Shown here piece by piece: positions 35,930-45,655 of a stretch of 64,000 bases of DNA. Position 1 is the stretch's first letter. Each line of letters begins with the position of its first letter. The translations under genes and the position numbers were made by a program. The notes beneath the pieces were generated by a model. That model worked only from the letters and a program-made list of their open reading frames with translations. It searched no databases and was not told the origin of the DNA. The stretch comes from Pectinophora gossypiella (Eukaryota; Arthropoda; Insecta; Lepidoptera; Gelechiidae): positions 124,001-188,000 of the forward strand of contig NC_065427.1 in assembly GCF_024362695.1 (NCBI RefSeq), in the 5' to 3' direction.

Positions 35930-36100
35930 TTAAAAACTAAAACTCAACTATAGGAAAATCACACTTTAAAAAGTATGAAACAAGAAAATAGATAGGTATA
36001 TTCCTCTGATATTCTTCCGAAGAGTGATGTTTAGAAGATAGCTGTGGTCGTATGCCGTAGTAAGCAAACTCTTAAGACAAATTGGTATATACTTTTACGA
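35930..36100. mobile_element. MITE-3 copy
   Basis: 'ggaaaatcacactttaaaaa', 'gtatgaaacaagaaaatag', 'attcttccgaagagtgatgt' and 'aagcaaactcttaagacaa' follow the order of 13960-14190, but the left hairpin arm is missing. Confidence 0.6.
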
Positions 36101-36334
36101 CACACCTGACAGAGGGCAGCAGTAACTGTTAGTACTGTTCAGAGGTGGAGGACAGAAGTACTAATACGGCTTTGAAATATACTACTCTGGGCGCCATCCC
36201 ACTCGCGTCATGTCTGGCGCGAGTACTGCATTCGGAAGGCAAGAGTTCCCTCTTACCAATGCCCTGTTTTACCCTAAAAAGTAGCATGCAAAATGCTACA
36301 CCGACAAGAGCGAGGCTCTTTAGTGATGACTTTT

Positions 36335-36437
36335 ACGACGGAAAATCCCACCACACTGACATTAACTCAGAATCGTGGTCTAAATCATCCCTCAAAGTTT
36401 TCGTTACGATGATATCACCAACACCCGGTATTTTAAT
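36335..36437. mobile_element. MITE-2 single arm
   Basis: 'gacggaaaatcccaccacac', 'attaactcagaatcgtggtc' and 'ttcgttacgatgatatcacc' match the MITE-2 right arm. The overlapping 111-codon frame at 36145-36480 runs through this arm and is not credible as a gene. Confidence 0.55.
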
Positions 36438-37315
36438 CACAATCACTGTCTATAAACGTCATGTAAACGAAACGTTTTGAAGTTTCGAAAGAAATATCTT
36501 ATTTGGGTTCATCGCCTTTTTCCAACTTCAGATTTCGTATCAACGTTACTTGTGGCTCTGCCTTTCTCATTAGCATTACGGTCGCATGTCCATGTAAGTG
36601 TAAGAATAAAATAAATTGATTGCCAGTAACAGTTTACAAGAACTAATTAAGTATATTATGGATACGGGCAAAAGGAAATGGCTCAGCTTGTGCTGTGATG
36701 GAGCCATGCTATGGCACTTTCCAGTGGTGGTTTTACTCTTCCTGGGATATTATGCGGAAGTAATCGGCAACGAGGGTTAGAGGAGTTTAAATAGAAATAT
36801 ATAACAATAAAAACAAATTTCGACATTAAAATAAAATCATAGGTACTCTTGTGCGTGTGTGTGTGTGTACGCATGTTTGTATAGTTACACGTTTAAATAT
36901 AATATACGGATAAGCGAAATATAAATACGAATAATGTATCCCAGGTGACCCGAGTGGTCCGGTGGAAGGAGTGCAAACAACAAGAACGCAAAAGGTGGGC
37001 CGGCCTTTCTGCCGCAGGAAATTAAAACATAATAAATCGTGGCACGGCTCATTTCGGCTCCACTTCGTCGGTTCCATTTCCTACCCCGAATGTTTATTCT
37101 ATGAATTAATTATTGTTCTCTTTTCATTCTTACCTTTTTCATCAGATATGTAAAATTGGGATTTGAATTATGATACTTAGCAGGTAGTTATATTTTGTTA
37201 AGGCTAAGATAATAGGAGTGAGTGGGGTACTCACGACGTTTGCACGCCCCCTTATGATATTTTTGTTCCACACTAATGGTTTAGGGAAACTAAACCCCTT
37301 CTAATTGATTCAATT
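36438..37315. other. No convincing gene
   Basis: A 40-codon frame at 36658-36780 encodes a short peptide with a hydrophobic core ('FPVVVLLFLGYYA') like a signal peptide, but no consensus splice donor follows. A (TG)n tract of about eight units is at 36851-36869. Confidence 0.35.
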
Positions 37316-37317
37316 TA

Positions 37318-37565
37318 GCACCAGTGTCTTCTTCTAACGTATGGGTTATGAGGTGGATAACCAACCTCATCAACCTTGGTGTCAGGGTTATTATTGAGCT
37401 CCCAAACGCCCCTGACATGGCTCATATAACGACTAGGTACTAACATCAGTAAGTGGGACCAACTGCTTAACGTACTTTCCGAAGCACGGTTCATCTTACT
37501 TTCGGACATTCAGGGATTCAAACCCGGGACATCCGGATCGTGAGCCAAACGCTCAACCAGTCGAC
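37318..37565 (-). mobile_element. SINE-2, full-length copy with tRNA head
   Basis: On the minus strand the head (37505-37565) carries 'gactggttgagcgtttggct' (A box) and 'cgggtttgaatccc' (B box). The body follows with 'accgtgcttcggaaagtacg', 'catgtcaggggcg', 'ataataaccctgacacc' and 'cacctcataacccatacg'. It is the best copy for defining the family. Confidence 0.8.
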
Positions 37566-37577
37566 AAAATGTCAAAA

Positions 37578-37628
37578 CAACATAAGCCGTATCGCTGTCT
37601 ATAATGGTCGAGCCAACTCTGTTAGAAA
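37578..37628 (-). mobile_element. SINE-1 5' fragment, reverse
   Basis: 'gccgtatcgctgtctataat', 'ggtcgagcca' and 'ctctgttag' are the reverse complement of the SINE-1 5' end. Confidence 0.6.
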
Positions 37629-37634
37629 CAATAT

Positions 37635-37750
37635 AAAATACATAAACTTACGCCCATTACCTATCCCTAATGGGGTGGGCACAGCCACAAGTAATCATAA
37701 CACAACTTGCAGCCAGTTTTGATACAAAGTCCTAAGTTGGATGTGATGAG
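37635..37750 (+). repeat. Repeat family D copy
   Basis: 'ccctaatggggtgggcacag', 'ccacaagtaatca', 'aacttgcagcca' and 'ggatgtgatgag' recur at 40750-40855 and in part at 52215-52265. Here and at 44080-44130 it stands next to a SINE-1 5' end, so it may be part of a longer SINE-1 form. Confidence 0.6.
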
Positions 37751-37917
37751 TCGTACAGCAACTACAAAGGACGACCAATCGCCCGTATATAGTGGTCCAT
37801 CATAGTTATGACCTTACGACACAGTTAACATACTTCTGTCGGTTTTTACGACATACCCGGGAAGATAAGCAGCTAAACGATTCTGTTTTGATCCACTCCC
37901 AGTCCAACATAATATTA

Positions 37918-38135
37918 TACTTTTTACGAAACATCAAAACTATACATTTCTATGGGATTTGTATACAAACCACACGTATAACGAGTGACGTCATCAACAA
38001 TCGCTGTCAAACGTCGTACTCTTTGTTTTGTAATTTTTAATTAAAATTAGTAAATCAGTCATAAATAGAAATGAGATTAACTTTCAATTATCTTAGACGG
38101 GCTTCTATTTTTCGATAAGCATTTTAAAATGTATC
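37918..38135 (+). repeat. Repeat family I copy
   Basis: 'tttttacgaaac', 'ttgtaatttttaattaaaat', 'aaatgagatta' and 'atcttagacgggcttctatt' recur in the same order and orientation at 55805-55990. The class is unknown. Confidence 0.55.
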
Positions 38136-39078
38136 TATAACTCAGTCGTGTAGCCTATTGGGTGGGATTCATTTAAAAAGTACTGCTAAGGTATTTGAAA
38201 TATGAAGACAAATCATGTTAAGAGAGGTATTAGCACGCGCCGATGCATTGTATGGGTGGATTTATTGAGGTACTCGGGTCAAGATTCGGTTCCTTCGTCG
38301 TATGTTGCTGGAATTTGTATGCTAAAACCATTAAAATAAAAGACCTAACATGATTAACGCTTTCTGCTGAAATATTTTTGATTTCATATTATGACTACCT
38401 CGGCATGCAATTTTCTTAATAAGAAGAAGCATTTCACCAGAATAGGGATAGATTATAGAATTGAGAATTGAATCACATGCGTAAGAAAAAGTTGTATTTT
38501 CGTCAAATAACTTTAAAAGTTATCATTTGTAATACCGTATCTACAAAACTCATTAATCGAAGTCAAACTAATCAAAAAACAATCAATAAAAGTATATAAA
38601 CGATTTCTTTTATACCTATTTTTTTTTAAGTTTCCGATTTAATGTCGATATGAGATTCAATATAGGTACTTGAAGTTTCCGTAAGGCGGCGACTGTTTAC
38701 AGCAAGTGGGGGAAGGTGAGATAATTCAATATATCCCCGGGTTTATTATTTTGACGCAAATGCCAGCCGACGGAGAGTAATTGACTTTGTCTCCGGAGCT
38801 CTGAGGAGTTGAGGCTGCTTGGGCCCTGGTGTGGCGATCATTATATTTAGTGTCAATTGTGATAATCAATTTGACTTTTAATAAAATTAAAATGTTAAAA
38901 TTAAACTAAAATCTTAATCTCTTTCTTTTATTAATCTTAATTTCTGTAAAATGTTTTATTTTAAAATACTAGTTTAAATAACCAATAGTTAAGTCATGTA
39001 ATTCATTATAGTTACAATGTTAATAAAATATATATCAGTCAAATTAAAAAACCTACACTAAAATACATGAAAATACAC
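38136..39078. other. No gene seen
   Basis: AT-rich. A GC-richer patch at 38680-38830 contains 'gggggaaggtgagata', faintly like family F. Confidence 0.35.
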
Positions 39079-39079
39079 A

Positions 39080-39150
39080 AATATATCATCATCAGCCGTA
39101 CGACGCCCACTGCTGGGCATAGGCCTTTCCCAAGGATCTCCACGACGATA
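39080..39150 (-). mobile_element. LINE 3' tail, reverse
   Basis: On the minus strand it reads 'ggcctatgcccagcagtggg', then 'cgtcgtacggctgatgatga', shared with 47655-47705. A GATGAT tail after this block is typical of a common lepidopteran LINE 3' end. Confidence 0.55.
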
Positions 39151-39214
39151 GTAGTAAAATGTTATAATAGAGTATTTATATTGATTCAATAAAATATATT
39201 TTAATTTTTTATTA

Positions 39215-39250
39215 CTCATCATCTCCCTAGCATTATCCTGTTTTGAACCC
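39215..39250 (-). mobile_element. SINE-3 3' end fragment
   Basis: 'catctccctagcattatcct' matches the left (3') end of the full SINE-3 copy at 41695-42047. Confidence 0.5.
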
Positions 39251-39893
39251 GTCCAGTTTTTATCGTTAACTATTATTACTTTGGTTTTTTAACGTGTTTT
39301 AGTGTGTAATATCACGGTTACAAGCGGGATTAGTTTTCGCAAAACCTTTTCGAGCTATCATTCTATCATCATTTTAAGATTATCAATTTGACCCGAATGT
39401 ATGTACTTGGAATTAGTAATGATGTTAAAAATTAATTAAAAAATAAACTACGTCAAAAAAATTAAATAATATTTTTTTAATCCTTCTTAGGATTAAAGTT
39501 TTATTTTTTAATGGATGTGACAAAAGTTACGGCATTATACACTCAGTATTTGGGCTTCGGAAGGCAAGCGCGTCTGAGAGGCAGCCGCTGACAAGTTGCA
39601 GCAGTCGCTAAACCAATTAGAGGCCCTCACCGGCTTCAACACTGACGAGTCAGTTGGCTAGCGACTGAGACAGCTCGACCGACTTAGAAACCTAACGATG
39701 TATCTAGCAAATTAATCGCTGGAAGCGTATATGCTCGAATTCGATACGATACCATATACCAGTATAGACAAAAGGTTCTTTTCGTACAATGGTTTATGTT
39801 GATGGTGGTTTGTGTTGATGGTGATGGTGCATACAGATTAATAACTATTATTATGTAATTTTCATAAAATATCATAAATATTTTTGTTTACAG
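39251..39893. other. No gene seen upstream of the candidate microexon
   Basis: AT-rich; no coding signal. The last 15 bases, 'aatatttttgtttacag', form the acceptor of the feature at 39894. Confidence 0.35.
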
Positions 39894-39934
39894 GAAGAAA
39901 ATGCACCCGACACAAGACAGGAAATGTACAATAG
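39894..39934 (+). CDS. Candidate 41-nt internal microexon
   Basis: A pyrimidine-rich acceptor 'tatttttgtttacag' precedes the exon and a perfect consensus donor 'g|gtaagt' follows it. A branch-like 'cataaat' lies about 25 bases upstream. One frame is open and reads EENAPDTRQEMYN plus two bases (phase 0 in, phase 2 out). The sequence was not seen elsewhere in the window, so it does not look like a repeat. I do not recognise the peptide. Such a short exon between long AT-rich introns would suit a long-intron gene running on the plus strand, but splice-like pairs also arise by chance in AT-rich DNA. It is not part of the candidate gene at 42834, which is on the other strand. Confidence 0.35.
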
Positions 39935-40457
39935 GTAAGTAAATTAGATTTAGTAAAATTAATTAATCTAATAACGTTTATAAAACTATTATTTAACAAT
40001 AAGATGAGTAACCAACGTTAGATACGAATGAACATCAGGTTAACTTATTGCTCGAAGGTGATACATTTAAAAAATATTTGTGGTGTTCCTCCATATAAAT
40101 AAATAATAAAATATAATATACCAAATTTTTTTACGACATAAACGGTGTACACTTACTTATAACACCTGTCAAAACAAGTCGTAAGTAATGAGATACTTTC
40201 CAGGCTGGGATTCTCTTAAAATGCATAAATGGTTTTGTCATAAATTTAATTATCATAATCCTTTTCGCATAATGTTTTTAAGCATAATAGTACTTTCCCA
40301 TAATAACATCTAAGAATACTGGTTTGTTAGTTATAACTTATTTTTGGACTAATATTTGTTGGTATAAATTTGATTCGCATATAAATAGGTATCCATAATT
40401 CTTGTTTAGAATAATAGTGTTTTGTCATAATTTTTACAAGGCATAACAGTAGGTTAG

Positions 40458-40500
40458 GGTGCGGCGGGGTTGGCCCTAGGGCCACCCCTACGCCGCCAGC
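40458..40500. repeat. GC-rich imperfect palindrome
   Basis: It is centred on 'ggccctagggcc' with arms 'gcggcggggttggccc' and 'gggccacccctacgccgc'. It stands out sharply from the AT-rich surroundings and would form a stable hairpin. Confidence 0.7.
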
Positions 40501-40588
40501 ATGTTTATCTTACACACGAAAAGTATACTGAATGATCACCAACAACATGAAATAGAGTCAAAAAATATAAAAAGTCACAATCATGAAC

Positions 40589-40655
40589 CAAATCATCATT
40601 GGCCTTATACGTCTGTTTCAGACGATTTATGACGTCATTGCCTCAAAGAAATGCA
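40589..40655 (+). repeat. Repeat family H copy
   Basis: 'aaatcatcattggccttata' and 'gtttcagacgatttatgacg' recur inverted at 54508-54580. Confidence 0.6.
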
Positions 40656-40749
40656 GCCAAGGAAAAAGTAAGTTTCGGAAATGTTCAAAGTTGTGCCAAA
40701 ACTTTTCTTATTCGGAGTATAGTTTTTATGCTTATAATACATACATACA

Positions 40750-40855
40750 TAAACTCACACCCGTAATCCCTAATGGGGTGGGCAGAGCCACAAGTAATCA
40801 AGACAACTTGCAGCCACCGTTGATACGATGTCGTAAGCTGGATATGATGAACCTT
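40750..40855 (+). repeat. Repeat family D copy
   Basis: 'ccctaatggggtgggcagag', 'ccacaagtaatcaagacaac' and 'gtaagctggatatgatgaac' match 37635-37750. It lies inside the 837-bp element. Confidence 0.6.
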
Positions 40856-41279
40856 ATGCTTATAATAATTATGCTTATATGTCATTATTGTCATTAATTA
40901 TTATGCTTATGGTAGTTATGAGTTTCAAAATTACGCTTAAAAAGTTATGACAAATTAATACTATGCGTAACTAATAATAGGACAAGTAACATTATGCCAT
41001 GGTAAATTATTACATGGAAAAATATGCGTAAAAATAGAGAACCTTCCAGGCTACGTTACCCAAAAAACTATAGACGGTGTTGTACAGATTTAACGTGATG
41101 ATTAATTAATTACTTATTTTCTGACCTCTCCTTCAGTCTTGTCGGTTTTCCGTTCCACTGAAGCAAGGAGGGGTAAGACAAGTGTGTGCGCCTGCGTTTT
41201 GCGCGAACGTCTGTGCACCTTAATATATCCTGCGTACCTGACAGCTTCATCGTCATCATTTTCTCATTGCTCGGGTACA

Positions 41280-41480
41280 TCATTATTCAAAAATATAATA
41301 TATATATTATAATAATTAATTGATATATTTATTTAATCACGTTGACATTCCGTAATAATTGACATTGAATGTTATCAATTTAAATAATTGTAATATTGTA
41401 TATTAATTTCTTTGACATTATTTTGTTAATTATGTCGTTCATTGTAATAATTATTGTAATAATTTATGATTATCTCATTT
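41280..41480. other. Extremely AT-rich segment
   Basis: It includes '(ta)n' at 41289-41310 and repeated 'gacatt'/'attgtaat' words. No gene is seen. Confidence 0.5.
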
Positions 41481-41484
41481 CTTG

Positions 41485-41605
41485 TAAGTTTTTGCATGCC
41501 ATACACTTGGTGGATCATGAGATCCTTATACATAAAATTGTGACCATCTTGTAACAACCATGTATCCAAGCAAATAAAATTATTCTATTCTATTCTATTC
41601 TAATG
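41485..41605 (+). mobile_element. LINE 3' tail with (TTCTA)n
   Basis: 'tttgcatgccatacacttgg', 'tggatcatgagatcc' and 'caaccatgtatccaagcaaa' lead into 'taaaatta' and about four ATTCT/TTCTA units. This arrangement of UTR, AATAAA-like signal and pentanucleotide tail is typical of a LINE 3' end. Confidence 0.55.
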
Positions 41606-41694
41606 TAATGGCAATAGGTATGTAATAAAATAATAACTGTAGCTTGATATTATAGAATTAAGTCGGTACCGACTGTGCTCCAGAATCAAAATAA

Positions 41695-42047
41695 TATCAT
41701 CTCCCTAGCATTATCCCGTTTTTCCGAAGGTCCGCTTATCTAACCTGAAGATTTGACAGGTCCGGTTTTTTACAGAAGCGACTGCCTGTCTGACCTTCCA
41801 ACCCGCGAAGGGAAAACCAACCCAATACGGGTTAGGTCACATACCTCCGAAAATGCATTTCTCGGGAATGTGGGTTTCCTCGCGATATTTTCCTTCACCA
41901 CAGAGCACGTCATAATCATTTATGATCCAAACATGAATTCTAAAACAAATTCGACAATCATTGGTTTAGGCTTGTGCTGGATTCGAACCTGTGACCTCAA
42001 AGTGAGAGGCAAGCGTTCTACCAACTGGGCTACCACGGCTCAAAAAT
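41695..42047 (-). mobile_element. SINE-3, full-length copy
   Basis: On the minus strand the head (about 41970-42047) has 'ggtagcccagttggtagaac' (A box) and 'ggttcgaatcc' (B box). The body includes 'gaattcatgtttggatcata', 'aatatcgcgaggaaacccac', 'gttggaaggtcagacaggca' and the 3' end 'cgggataatgctagggagat'. It is the reference copy for the fragments at 7408, 17160, 26370, 35245, 39215 and 62020. A 100-codon frame on the opposite strand is spurious. Confidence 0.85.
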
Positions 42048-42057
42048 CAGAATAATA

Positions 42058-42135
42058 ATGGGTGGAAATTGTGTTGTGCCTGGCTGTAATAACAAGAGTT
42101 ATTTATACCCAAAAACAAAGATAAAATATGCATAA
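42058..42135 (+). pseudogene. Possible THAP zinc-finger N-terminus, truncated
   Basis: An ATG opens 'MGGNCVVPGCNNKS', which has the N-terminal 'CxxxxC' spacing and 'CVVPGCNN' wording of THAP domains (DNA-binding C2CH fingers found in host regulators and in P-element-type transposases). The frame stops after 25 codons. The later Cys, His, Trp and Pro of a THAP domain are not visible in any downstream frame. It is either a broken relic or a first exon whose continuation is not found. Confidence 0.3.
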
Positions 42136-42833
42136 TTCTGTTATCCATGAAATTAGAAGATTAAACGAAGGTAACTCTGTACAGCGCCATCTATATTTTT
42201 TTTCACCTTCCAGTTCTGAATTGCAATTACTAGTAATCACTGGTGATTAATAATTTCTGCCGACCCCATAAGCAGAAATTACTATTAAAAAATTGCCTCA
42301 CATCGATCATATATTTACTTCTTATTATTTAATAAAAGATAATAATTGTGTCTGACATATCATAATAGTAACGAAACATGTGGTTGGTTTTTAATAATGA
42401 ATTATTATTAATTTGGTTTACATTTAATTTATGTCTGTGGTTAAAACTGACAGGTAATTAAGTGAAATAAATTGGAAAGTAAATAAATTGCGGCAGATTC
42501 ATGTCTTTTGTCAATAAAAATATTTTCTCAAATATACTTAAAAAATATTCAGTATTTTAAAGAACGGCCTCAACCTATGCACTTTATACAAAATTTTATA
42601 TTATTTCGTTAAAAAAAATATTTTTTATTTATGATAGTATTTACATTTGAAAAATATTTGCTAGTTAAGTATTTTTTCTTAGTTTTATTGTAGTTTGTCA
42701 AACAAATAACTAAGTTCCAAACTTTTGCTAAGACAGCTTTTCATTCTCCATTCATATATTAATGGTGTCCGCAACCTAAATAAAAATAACTTTCTCAGCC
42801 ATTAAATTCTAATAATAATAAAAACAGACTTAC
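42136..42833. other. AT-rich; would be intron of the candidate gene at 42834
   Basis: No further exon of the minus-strand candidate was recognised to the left. No shared repeat was seen. Confidence 0.35.
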
Positions 42834-42891
42834 CGTCAAGCAGGAACAGCAGGCGGAAGATGAGATGACAAATCCTTTTCATCTTGATCAT
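42834..42891 (-). CDS. Candidate first coding exon with signal peptide
   Basis: On the minus strand an ATG in good insect context ('gaacaaATG') opens MIKMKRICHLIFRLLFLLD and one further base. The frame then meets a perfect splice donor ('g|gtaagtc', intron from 42833 leftwards). A short basic start plus an uninterrupted hydrophobic stretch is how a secretory signal peptide looks, and a phase-1 junction right after the signal sequence is common in genes for secreted and cell-surface proteins. About 100 bases upstream is a TATA-like ATAAATA, and beyond it a CpG-rich patch. The rest of the gene was not found in the window, so the product cannot be named. The peptide is short enough that chance is possible. 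Confidence 0.45.
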
Positions 42892-42993
42892 TTGTTCTTA
42901 CTTTAAACACTTACTAAACAACTTTCTAAATCTTAACAACGACTGGACATCGACTAACTAACTATTGTCAGAAGACTTAACAACAACTAGAGG

Positions 42994-43000
42994 TATTTAT
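42994..43000 (-). promoter_or_regulatory. TATA-like box of the candidate gene
   Basis: On the minus strand it reads ATAAATA, about 105 bases before the ATG. A start of transcription about 30 bases on would leave a leader of about 75 bases. Confidence 0.35.
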
Positions 43001-43049
43001 GTCACAACAACACCAATCTTATTCTAATTTGGCAAAGACGTAAGTAGAG

Positions 43050-43165
43050 TGGATTGTAGCTGCGTAGCGCATGGTGTAGCAGTGCGCTTGCCGCGCGAGC
43101 GAGCGGGCGACTGGCGTAGCGCGTCGTAGCGCCGCTACGAGATTGCTCATTACGAAGCGCCGAGT
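43050..43165 (-). promoter_or_regulatory. CpG-rich patch upstream of the candidate first exon
   Basis: It is dense in CG and GCG ('cttgccgcgcgagcgagcgg', 'cgtagcgccgctacg', 'gttagcgcgcgcattcac') within AT-rich DNA. Its position just upstream of a candidate start suggests a promoter. No specific factor site is claimed. Confidence 0.4.
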
Positions 43166-43990
43166 TAGCGCGCGCATTCACTACATTATTCGGTTTAATA
43201 AAGTGAGCCTTGTGTATGCAGATGCGTCATATGATTTCATATATGTATAGAATTTTAGAAGCGCCTAGTGCCGCATGTAATATGTAGCGAGTTAGGAAGT
43301 ACCGCGGATGTGGATGCGGGCGCGTTTGTTAGGACGCCGCCGGTGAGGAAAGTAGGACTATTTGCTTATTAATTTGAATAATGTACAAGTTTATTCTTTT
43401 TTCTTCTTCATACATCTCTTTTAAAAAATACATATATTCCCTGCAATATTATAACTGGCATTGGGTAGTATGACATCTCTATTATGAAATAGCATAGAAA
43501 AACACAATATGGAAAAGTTGTCTCAGTTTCTTTCAAACATCGCGTTTCGTATCATCAGGTAGTGTCGCGGCATTAATAGCTAGGAGTCGTGTAATCCTAT
43601 GTCACTGAAAGTTGCGCGATAAATCATCGCGGAGACGCGCACTCGCGCTAATTCTCCACACGAGACACTACTTACTATTTGTTTCTATTTTAATTACTAA
43701 TGAGCCCATGCCTTTTGTAAATTAGCAAAACCATACTGAGTGACTTACTAGTGTAGTGTACTTAGACTTAGAACAGTAAAGACTGGCACGAAAGAAAGTC
43801 GTTTTTGGATTCTTCTTCTTTCGCGTTTTCTCGCCCGACCTAAGCATCCCTAGTGGCAGTTATTTAATTCAATACCACTCCATTATTGCATATACACGAC
43901 TTACCTACTTTTGATAAGTCAATGAAATTGAATGCCAAAAATGAAATTTAAAAATATTTGTTTGTAATTGTAAATAACTCGAGCTCAGAG
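43166..43990. other. No gene seen
   Basis: It contains moderate CpG content at 43300-43350 and 43620-43660 but no coding signal. Confidence 0.35.
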
Positions 43991-43994
43991 CTTG

Positions 43995-44130
43995 ACAAAA
44001 ATAATTAATATAAACTAAGTATCCACACCTCACCGAGCTTTCTGTTATACCAACGTGATAATTGGTGTTAGTGAAAATAGTATACATACATAAACTCTCG
44101 CCTATTTCCCATCGGGATAAGCAAACACTA
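43995..44130 (-). mobile_element. SINE-1 copy, reverse, with adjoining family D start
   Basis: 'actaagtatccacacctcac', 'cgagctttctgttatacca' and 'acgtgataattggtg' are the reverse complement of SINE-1. It runs into 'acataaactctcgcctattt', a diverged family D start. Confidence 0.65.
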
Positions 44131-44884
44131 TGAATTCAATTTGCTTCGATCTAGACATACTTCTTTTGCTTCCTCCATATTCATCAATCGAAAATATTTA
44201 AATAATAAAATTGAAAATTGCACTAAAGATAAATTAATAACTCATTGGTGCAAGTCCAATACCCCGCGCTCCCCGTTTGAAAATCAAGCCGGCGTAACAC
44301 TTGACAGTGACTTAAAAGCAGAATACTTGATAACATTTTCGATTTCGACATTTTAATATGAATAGAGTTTGGAATAAGATCCGTATCCCTCTAGGACATT
44401 ATGCGGGCGCGACTATGGTGGCGGCACCATGGGGTCCTAAATCGTCGTCACTCAAAATTCGTCTTTGGAAAGTATCTTATAATTATCTATCCTAACGTTT
44501 CAATTTAATTACGTGGCAATTTTTATCCAAATCAGTCCCCCGTAAATATATATGAAGCAGTCTCCAAGTCAGTAATACAAAATGAGCAGGTGAACCCAAT
44601 TCTAACCTGTCAAAGGCGAACTTGTGCTCAAATGTGACGTTACGGCGCCTGCCGCACTCACAAAGCTGGGATTAATTTTCCATTCCATCAAAATTGTGTC
44701 GAATTTCCAACACTTTCGTAAGGACTCTCCGATACCTTGATTTAGAGATTACTGGATGTTCAAGCAATTATATAACGTTGTGGGAAGCATTATGTTTGTA
44801 TCTGAACACATGAAATGATTTAACCATGTCTTATTTTGTAATAGTTACGAACCTATATTATTTTAAGTCGTGTTGTATTTTTTT
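44131..44884. other. No gene seen
   Basis: No coding signal or shared repeat was recognised. Confidence 0.35.
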
Positions 44885-45078
44885 TGGAGTGACTTATGGT
44901 AGATTTGCCGCAAATGGCATTAACATCTTGGTCATACAAATGGGGAGCGCTGAGGGATCTCACTCGGTGCTAAATTTAAGATAACAGGCCCAGTTAGGCG
45001 CGACCTAGACTCAGAGCGTCGCCTCCGAGGATGATATTTGAAAGAATTAATCGACCCTAATGGGATCGATAGCAATAA
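44885..45078 (+). repeat. Unclassified repeat U1 copy
   Basis: 'gatttgccgcaaatggcatt', 'caaatggggagcgctgaggg', 'aacaggcccagttaggcgcg' and 'attaatcgaccctaatggga' match the reverse complement of 1217-1438 and, in part, 51640-51715. Confidence 0.65.
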
Positions 45079-45602
45079 GCGCTGAGTCAGGGAAATCGTC
45101 GACGACGCCGGGGTGGTCGCTATCGGGGTTTTGCAGTGTTCGTGTGTAGCATTAATTTGATGTTTTTTAAACCATGCCCATCAGGTGTAATTGCGAGTTA
45201 TAAGAATAAGAGAATGAAGTGCTGTGATGGAGCCAAAACTTCAAATTCAAACTCTTTGTAGCAACAGGACATTCCACATTAGTAGCAAAGTAAAGACGTC
45301 AGCGAGCGGGTGGGTCGCGTAATTAGAAATAACCTGGAGTACGATTTCCGAGCAAAAAACTCCCGGAAACCCCACTCCAATACGTCCCAGACGGTGACGA
45401 ACTGCAGTAGGATTTACTGGTTAATATTAGAGATGGGCCGACGGGTACATCTCTAGTTAATATGCGTAAAATAAAATATGCTAGAAACCTTCATTCTATT
45501 CGTCAACCTCGCAAGAACTAATACAGGTTTCTGGTTTACAGATAGAGTATGTACACGTCACGTACAGACACTTATCTAGTAAATAGCATTATCACTATCG
45601 GA
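45079..45602. other. No gene seen
   Basis: No coding signal was found. Confidence 0.35.
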
Positions 45603-45650
45603 TAATGTCGAACATGTTGCGATGGATGTATCTATGACTACCCCAATTTT
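45603..45650 (+). mobile_element. SINE-1 fragment abutting the satellite
   Basis: 'gttgcgatggatgtatctat', then 'gactaccccaattt', is the SINE-1 3' region. It breaks off exactly where the heptanucleotide repeats begin. Confidence 0.6.
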
Positions 45651-45655
45651 CTTTT

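Larger units (their letters stand above)
40207..41043. mobile_element. 837-bp element with degenerate inverted arms and 9-bp target duplication
   Basis: TTCCAGGCT flanks both ends (40198-40206 and 41044-41052). The left end is 'gggattctcttaaaatgcat' and the reverse complement of the right end is 'ggttctctatttttacgcat', a recognisable inverted pair. The left arm is rich in CATAAT words spaced about 12-20 bases apart; the right arm carries the complement ATTATG in the same style. The centre holds a GC-rich palindrome (40458-40500), a family H block (40589-40655) and a family D copy (40750-40855). No transposase is encoded. Nine-base duplications fit Mutator-like elements, but the class is inference. 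Confidence 0.5.

Noticed and set aside
36145..36480. 111-codon plus-strand frame
   Set aside because: Its second half runs through a MITE-2 arm. No protein motif or splice context was found.
36658..36780. 40-codon frame with a signal-peptide-like hydrophobic stretch
   Set aside because: It has its own stop and no consensus donor before it, unlike the candidate at 42834. It is kept only as a note.
41753..42055. 100-codon plus-strand frame
   Set aside because: It lies wholly on the reverse of a full-length SINE-3 copy, a well-known source of false gene predictions.
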